NCBI GenBank assembly: GCA_016647705.1
Contig: CM028334.1
Span: 5,270,046-5,334,045, forward strand
Direction: 5' to 3'
DNA from: Eucommia ulmoides
Lineage: Eukaryota; Streptophyta; Magnoliopsida; Garryales; Eucommiaceae
Length of the DNA stretch: 64,000 nt
The notes beneath the pieces were generated by a model. The model saw only the letters and a list, made by a program, of their open reading frames with translations. It made no database searches and was not told the origin of the DNA. The translations under genes and the position numbers were made by a program. Shown piece after piece: positions 58,901-64,000 of the stretch. Position 1 is the stretch's first letter, and every line of letters starts with the position of its first letter.

Positions 58901-60135
58901 AGACAGACCCAATGCCTTTCACAAATTCTCTTTGTATGATGGGAGACTGATCGCGTGTCATTCTTACAGTGCACTTTCAAATTAAGGATAAATTCGCTTC
59001 AATTTTGCAGTTTGAGATGGGTGAACACCAAGATGATTTTTTAGGACTTAGTGAGGGAGAGACTAACCCACAAGTGCGAGTTCTAATTATAACAAAAGTA
59101 TTGCTAGACTTCGTTCGAAATGTTTCTCCAGAGAACTTCCAGAGGAGTTTCCCTCTCATCCTGTTGTGGAAAAATTGGCACACATCAAGTTCTCATTTGG
59201 TCGATCCTCTTTCATGTTGGCTAATGGTACAAAGATTCACTTGCTTTCAATGGGAATACATTTCGAAAAAACCGAGGTACTACTTTGTGTACTGAGAGTT
59301 GGGGTTTCAGGGAACAAAGGCACAACCATTGTCATGGTAGATAGATTCTCGAGTTATACAACCTGATCTCCATCATTTTAGAACCGTTATACCAAGGACA
59401 AAACCTCATAGTTTCTCAAGCATGATATATTCAGTTATGAAATGTTCCGAGAAGTATTATCAGTGACAAAGATATAGGATTGAGAAGGTCATTCTTGATC
59501 GAATTTCTCAGACATATTTGATCACATATTGATTTCTACTCCAGTCTGCACAATTACATCGCTATCGACATGACTTCTAGTGATTGTCAGAGACCAGCCA
59601 CGGGGTCCTCATTTGGAGGATGACCTCTACACGGTAACTTATCAGGGAGAAAGCAGAAGATAACAATTCACAGACTGTATCAGATGTATCATTTGAAGAA
59701 GTCCACGAGGACGTTGATTGCTCAAGTAGAGGAGGATTTCAAAGTCTAAGCTTCAAAATTTTGTTCTCGCACATGGTCGCTTACCCGTGATCTATTTCTT
59801 TTGTTTCCTAAACTAGTTTAGTTTCTTTTCATTATTTCTTGCAACAATATCTCGTTATGTCTCCTCAAGCATAATGATATTTATTGTTGTCACTTTTATT
59901 TCTTTTTTTGCTTCAAAAATTTGTGGGAGGACATGCTATCATAAATATTTCACAACTTGTAACATTTGATATTAATAAAATTATTGTTGTTATTGTAATT
60001 GAATTTTCGCTACATTTTTTGCATATGTTGTTGTGGTGAATCTTATTGCTCTAAAATATTATTATTTCTATTATTCTAGATCATCGGATCTTCAGTCTTA
60101 TTACTAGACCCAAGCTCCAGTTAATACCGCACGGT
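55990..60135 (+). mobile_element. Decayed Ty3-gypsy element
   Basis: The segments GTTGTGGTGAATCTTATTAT and GTTGTGGTGAATCTTATTGC, with their surroundings (55990-56190 and 59935-60135), are direct-repeat LTR remnants. Between them are gag and protease fragments in many frames. About 1.2 kb between 56763 and 57960 interrupts gag and is AT-rich sequence of unknown origin. Confidence 0.65.
56209..58950 (+). pseudogene. Gypsy gag and protease fragments
   Basis: Gag text includes RTKYVDIHMGNCTIEN, EDLKRELMAQFL and RDYVKKFI before the break. After the break come KLFWFLDGLKDWVHQEI (57990) and a zinc-knuckle CLLCKKNHKVSDC (58391). The protease site reads LVDIGATYNF (about 58656), with Ile in place of the usual Ser/Thr. 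Numerous stops. It includes the break at 56763-57960. Confidence 0.75.
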
Positions 60136-60744
60136 CTGTTTTTTAACCTCAAAAACTCAGCCCGTGACATTACTGTGTTTATGTGAAAGTATCTCTCAAA
60201 AATATTATATATATATATACACGCACACTTTGCACAACACTTTTTTGACCCTAAAAATACAGGTCCACATATACATATTTTATATATTTTTTTTAAAACT
60301 CACAATTTCTCATTGACCACCTCCCCCCCTACCTTACTTTTTTCCCTTTCCAAAAATCGAATCAATGGAGAATAATATTGACACAAAATCCAATTTATGA
60401 GTTAAAAAAGATTTTATGGTAAAACGAGTTAATTAAATTGGATTTAACTTTACAATTAATATTAATTCTCTTTCAAAATCCCAAGTAATTAAATAGAACG
60501 ACTAATTGAAATTTTTGTGACCTTATTCACGTGTAATATATTCAGATTTGGGAACTAAATTTGTTGTATAAAAATGATTTCATGCTATTTTATGACCTAA
60601 TTATTTATGGGATCCAATTTTAAATTGGTACTTATGAATATATCAATATATTCTCTTGGTGAGAAAAAAAATGTGTTACATTTATTTGTAAAAAAATAAT
60701 TTAGAGGTGAATTAAAATTGTTTCTAGAAATATTCACTTGAAAT
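60136..60744. other. AT-rich spacer, no gene seen
   Basis: Short AT repeats (60210). Nothing else found. Confidence 0.5.
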
Positions 60745-61098
60745 TGTTGATTGATGTGTCATGTGGGTAATCCTACATTGGTTACTGAAAAATATGAAGA
60801 ATAATTTATTAATACCCGGATTATCTCTTGAAGGTAAGCCATCTAAGGCGTTGAACTAATATGGACAAAAAGTAGGTTAATAACTATAATATAATAAAAG
60901 TTACACAAGCGCGCTTGCGCCACCATCACCGCCCGCCTGCCTGAGTCCTGGTCCTAGAGGCTTGGGGTCTTAGGGAATGCTTGGCAACAAAGCCTCAATT
61001 GTTCAAGTTCGTAACTGCAAAGTGTTACAAATATGAAAGTTGTTCATGTGTATAACTGGTAGGAATCACAGAATTAATTCCTAGTTCTTAATTTAGGA
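60745..61098 (+). repeat. Copia LTR fragment cut by a LINE
   Basis: Starts TGTTGATTGATGTG and runs through TGGACAAAAAGTAGG and CTTGGGGTCTTAGGGAATGC, matching the reverse complement of the LTR at 15553-16164. It stops inside the TAATTTAGGAG hairpin arm at the LINE poly-A. Confidence 0.75.
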
Positions 61099-62024
61099 GT
61101 TTTTTTTTTTTTTTTTTTTTTTGGGTAAGCAGTTGATTATATTAAAAAGGGGAAAGGTCTCCCTTACTACACAACAAGATACCGTGTAACCCGCAAGACC
61201 CCAACCATCAAAATACAACACAAATTACACTAATTACCCCACACCAGTAGCTCCTAGAGCCACCAATAAAAGATGGCGGCTAACAACCAAAATAACACAC
61301 ACCCTCCAAGTAACTATATATCCCTTACCACACAAACAACATTATATACTTCTAGTCGATGCACCCTTGAATCCACCAAAGGGGATGGCGGCTTGGGAAC
61401 AAGGGCAGCAACACAAAATACACACCCTCTAAGGCACCATATATCCCTTGTACAAATACAACACCAAGGAAATGGAAAAAAACAACACCAATCAAGTACA
61501 AATATATACATATCAAAAAGTTGGGGTGGATTATGGGAACCTTTGCTCGGCATCCCCGGTACATGAAATGATCACGAAGCACAAATAAGGTTTCTGGCCA
61601 CTCCTCCACACTAACAGCATATCGAAATTCACCGAAGAACCTCGTGACAAAACACAAACAATTTCACGAATTCTTCACACCTTTGATGATGAAATCCCAT
61701 GCCCTTTCCTGTCTTGAGTGCCCAAAGATGTTAAGGTCAATATGGCTCAATAGCGATACCAAATACTCCATAACTACGCTGCAGATAACACACTCTTAAC
61801 TCAATAAAACTTTTGGGCCGATACTAAAAAATAGCAACAACACCCACACACACCCAATACAACCTAGCAAACAATCAGCCTCATTCAGAATAAGAACCTC
61901 CCCAATCAGCCAAGAGTTCAAAAATTAGACACAATCTGAAGAACAATAACAGGAGTAACATATTCCAAGACACAACAACCCCATTAATGGTCATTTACCA
62001 AATTGGACCCAAGTACCCTGATAC

Positions 62025-62542
62025 TAGGGATGGTCATGGGCCTGGAGGCCCAACCGGCCCGCCTAGCCCGGCCTTATTTTTTTAAGGCTTGGGCTTGGTG
62101 TTTGAGCCCATGGGCCGAGCTAGGGCCTAAAGATTAAGGCCCATTCATTTTTAGGGCCGGGTTAGGGCTTGATCATTTTTGTTTAGGGCCAGCCCGGCCA
62201 GGCCCGAACTTTTTTTAAATATAAAATATATATATATCCATAGAGAAAGAGTTGAGGGACCATTTTTGTAATTTTCAATTTTAGTTAGATAATTTAGCAA
62301 ACCCTAATTTCATTCCTCTCATAAAGAGAGAATTGAGGTGCCATTTTGTAATTTTAATATTTAGTTTTTAAATTTAAAAAAAAAAAATTATAGGGCCGGA
62401 CCTAGGCTTAATTGTTTTTTGTAGGGCCGGGTTTAGGCATAAAATTAGGGCTTGGTCATAGGGCCGGGCTAGGTTAGGGCCTAACATTTTTGTGTAATAT
62501 CCTAGTCAAAACTCGGCCCGGCCCGGCCCATGACCATCCCTA
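62025..62542. mobile_element. hAT MITE with perfect 8-bp target duplication
   Basis: 18-bp perfect inverted repeats TAGGGATGGTCATGGGCC at both ends, flanked by CCTGATAC at 62017-62024 and 62543-62550. The interior is rich in GGCCCGGCC-type words. 518 bases, no coding. It sits inside the LINE. Confidence 0.92.
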
Positions 62543-62629
62543 CCTGATACCCCACTCTCGAAAACTCAACAAACCCCGCCCTCATGAGAACCCAAACACA
62601 CCTAACTATGGAAAACCTCACTTCCTAGA

Positions 62630-63580
62630 TTCTCATTCTTTATAAACTATTTCAGATACTTTCTCCCAAAAATCCGTTTTATTAATCTTTATCTTATGCC
62701 CGAGTTGTTTCCTAATCTCTATCACTTTGCTCAATCTTCTGAAAATGATTTTTGCGCAATTGACGATCTCCCCATCAAAAGCAGATATTTCACAAATGAG
62801 ACCATTATAATTAATTTTGCCATGGTTCGATGTTCAATTTTTTTTTCTAAGTTTTTGCTTTAATGCGACTCTAAAAGGGCATTTGATTTTGTTACAAATG
62901 ATATTGGCAAGTGCACTTTGATCTTCGGGAGAGAGAGAGAGAGAGCCAACTTGTGAACAAGAAGACTCAACGAAAGTGATTATCCCACATCCACAAAATG
63001 CCACTCCCTCAACACCGGACCCTTTTTGCAATTGACTAGTCATGTTCCCTTCTTCTTTTGCATCCCAATTAACCTTACTCTCCACCCCTTGTATTTTATC
63101 CTCACACGACTGATGGACTACACTCTAATATCCTACCTTTCCACCAACCCCATCTTTCTCAAAGTCCACACGTTTTTTTTCTTTCTTCCTCCAAACAAGT
63201 TTACTCTTTGAGAATTCTGAATTCCTATGAGTTATGAAATTTTTATCAAGAAAATGAACGAGGCCACAACTTGGAGTTCCTAAATCGCCTCCTTCTTGTT
63301 TAACCCACTTACTTTTCACACTAAATGTCTGAGGTCTCTTACTGGACGAAGCCAAACAAACATGAATCGCTTTATTCTTCACCCTAATTCCATTGAGAAT
63401 TCTAATGGCAGTCAAGGCTTCGGCCAAAGTTAAAAATCGAACAAATTTGTACTTCGATTTTGTTTTAGCCCTTATCTGCTTTGGGATATAAACATCCTGC
63501 ATCACCCCATGTCACTAAAACATGAATTTTAAGCCTCTCCTACCCATCTTCTCTGGGATTGAATCCACAAAAAAAATGAC
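62630..63580 (-). pseudogene. LINE ORF1-like RRM protein, broken
   Basis: On the minus strand FFVDSIPEKMGRRGLKFMF (RNP2 side) precedes a frame change. It is followed by MQDVYIPKQIRAKTKSKYKF and VRFLTLAEALTAIRILNG (RNP1 side), then a basic linker. A further frame ending near 62834 and a C-terminal piece (NKTDFWEKVSEIVYKE) complete it. Plant LINE ORF1 proteins often have this RRM. Stops and frame changes leave it inactive. Confidence 0.6.
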
Positions 63581-63600
63581 ACTAATGGTTCATACAACTC

Positions 63601-64000
63601 CCTATAGTTTCACTTCCAATTCATAATTTTACTACCTATAATGATTCTGAGAGAGTGATTAGATCTAGAGTATCAGCCAGACCACAACACTCAACACATT
63701 ATCTTAGATAACAAGAACATTAGAAATTAATAAGATATGAGTGATTCCTAAGCAATGACAAAGGTTACCTCACCTATTCGAATTTGACTTAGTAGCTCTG
63801 ATGTAATCACCCCTGATAGCTATAGGACCAAGCAACTCTAACCCGAAACCCCACTGTTTGATTACAGAACAGAGAACAAGAGAAAGAAATAGTGACCCGC
63901 AGCTTGCACAGACCCCAGCAAAGACGAACGTCGCCGCCTATTGAAATTAGACTCAAAACCACCCTAGTCACCGCCTCAAACGATTGAAATCGAATTAGCG
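63601..64000 (-). other. Window edge, possible LINE 5' region or host gene leader
   Basis: Read on the minus strand the last 250 bases are GC-richer and contain TCTTTCTCTTGTTCTCTGTT. They could be the LINE 5' UTR or the 5' UTR of a gene beyond the window. Undecided. Confidence 0.25.

Larger units (their letters stand above)
61099..63600 (-). mobile_element. LINE (non-LTR retrotransposon), minus strand, lacking ORF2
   Basis: The poly-A tail reads as T(24) at 61099-61122, preceded on the minus strand by AATATAATCAACTGCTTACCC. An ORF1-like region with an RRM is at 62630-63580. No endonuclease or reverse transcriptase is present. It inserted into the copia LTR at 61098 and is itself interrupted by a hAT MITE at 62025-62542. 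The 5' end may lie beyond the window. Confidence 0.65.

Noticed and set aside
1-64000. A new defence, biosynthetic or multi-gene system
   Set aside because: Only two unrelated host genes are intact; all other coding traces belong to known transposon families.

Overview
This is a 64 kb piece of a plant nuclear genome, most likely a eudicot. The evidence is GT-AG introns, an AT-rich background dense in plant transposons (Ty1-copia, Ty3-gypsy, TRIM, Helitron, hAT, MULE, SINE, LINE), tRNA-iMet-type primer sites, and a decayed insertion of plastid DNA. I do not name a species. Only two intact protein genes are supported. Everything else is repeat-derived or unassigned AT-rich sequence.

Genes. A six-exon class I histone deacetylase, orthologous to Arabidopsis HDA6, runs 43129-49446 on the plus strand. 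It encodes 469 residues with all catalytic residues present. A single-exon, probably plastid-targeted SAM-dependent methyltransferase of the spermidine-synthase-like fold follows at 54909-55892, also plus. As I recall, the Arabidopsis HDA6 locus AT5G63110 sits beside a SAM-methyltransferase gene, AT5G63100, so this pair looks like conserved microsynteny. The 5.4 kb between the two genes here is filled with transposons.

Layout. 1-10 kb: short repeats, a 15-bp-stem hairpin, a Helitron (3114-4939) and a long-TIR MULE-like element (6898-9117). 10-12.5 kb: a hAT element with an 8-bp target duplication, and a SINE. 12.9-16.2 kb: a broken minus-strand copia element with a duplicated gag. 16.6-18.6 kb: a second Helitron-like element containing an 88-bp perfect tandem duplication. 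19-22.5 kb: TRIM elements, a nuclear plastid fragment carrying a decayed trnN, and a tRNA-derived SINE. 23.5-25.5 kb: a minus-strand gypsy LTR cut by a hAT end. 25.7-27.1 kb: a copia solo-LTR-like stretch. 27.76-34.76 kb: a near full-length but inactivated copia element with both LTRs. 35.2-40.8 kb: a gypsy (Tekay/Del-like) element with a 2.8 kb LTR, truncated after reverse transcriptase. 40.8-41.7 kb: a second copy of the copia 3' end plus its downstream flank. 43.1-49.5 kb: HDA6, whose introns carry TRIM, LTR, MULE-MITE and SINE insertions. 50.4-53.3 kb: a MULE with a small LTR element nested inside it. 54.0-54.8 kb: an LTR and a SINE directly upstream of the methyltransferase. 56-60.1 kb: a decayed gypsy element. 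60.7-64 kb: a copia LTR interrupted by a minus-strand LINE, which is itself interrupted by a hAT MITE with a perfect 8-bp target duplication.

Functional picture. HDA6 orthologs act in transposon and rDNA silencing, so it is apt that this copy sits among silenced-looking, mutation-riddled transposons. I see no operon-like or clustered novel system. The most informative observations are nested insertions with readable target duplications, the duplicated copia-flank block around the gypsy element, and a conserved palindromic motif array inside two diverged gypsy LTRs.
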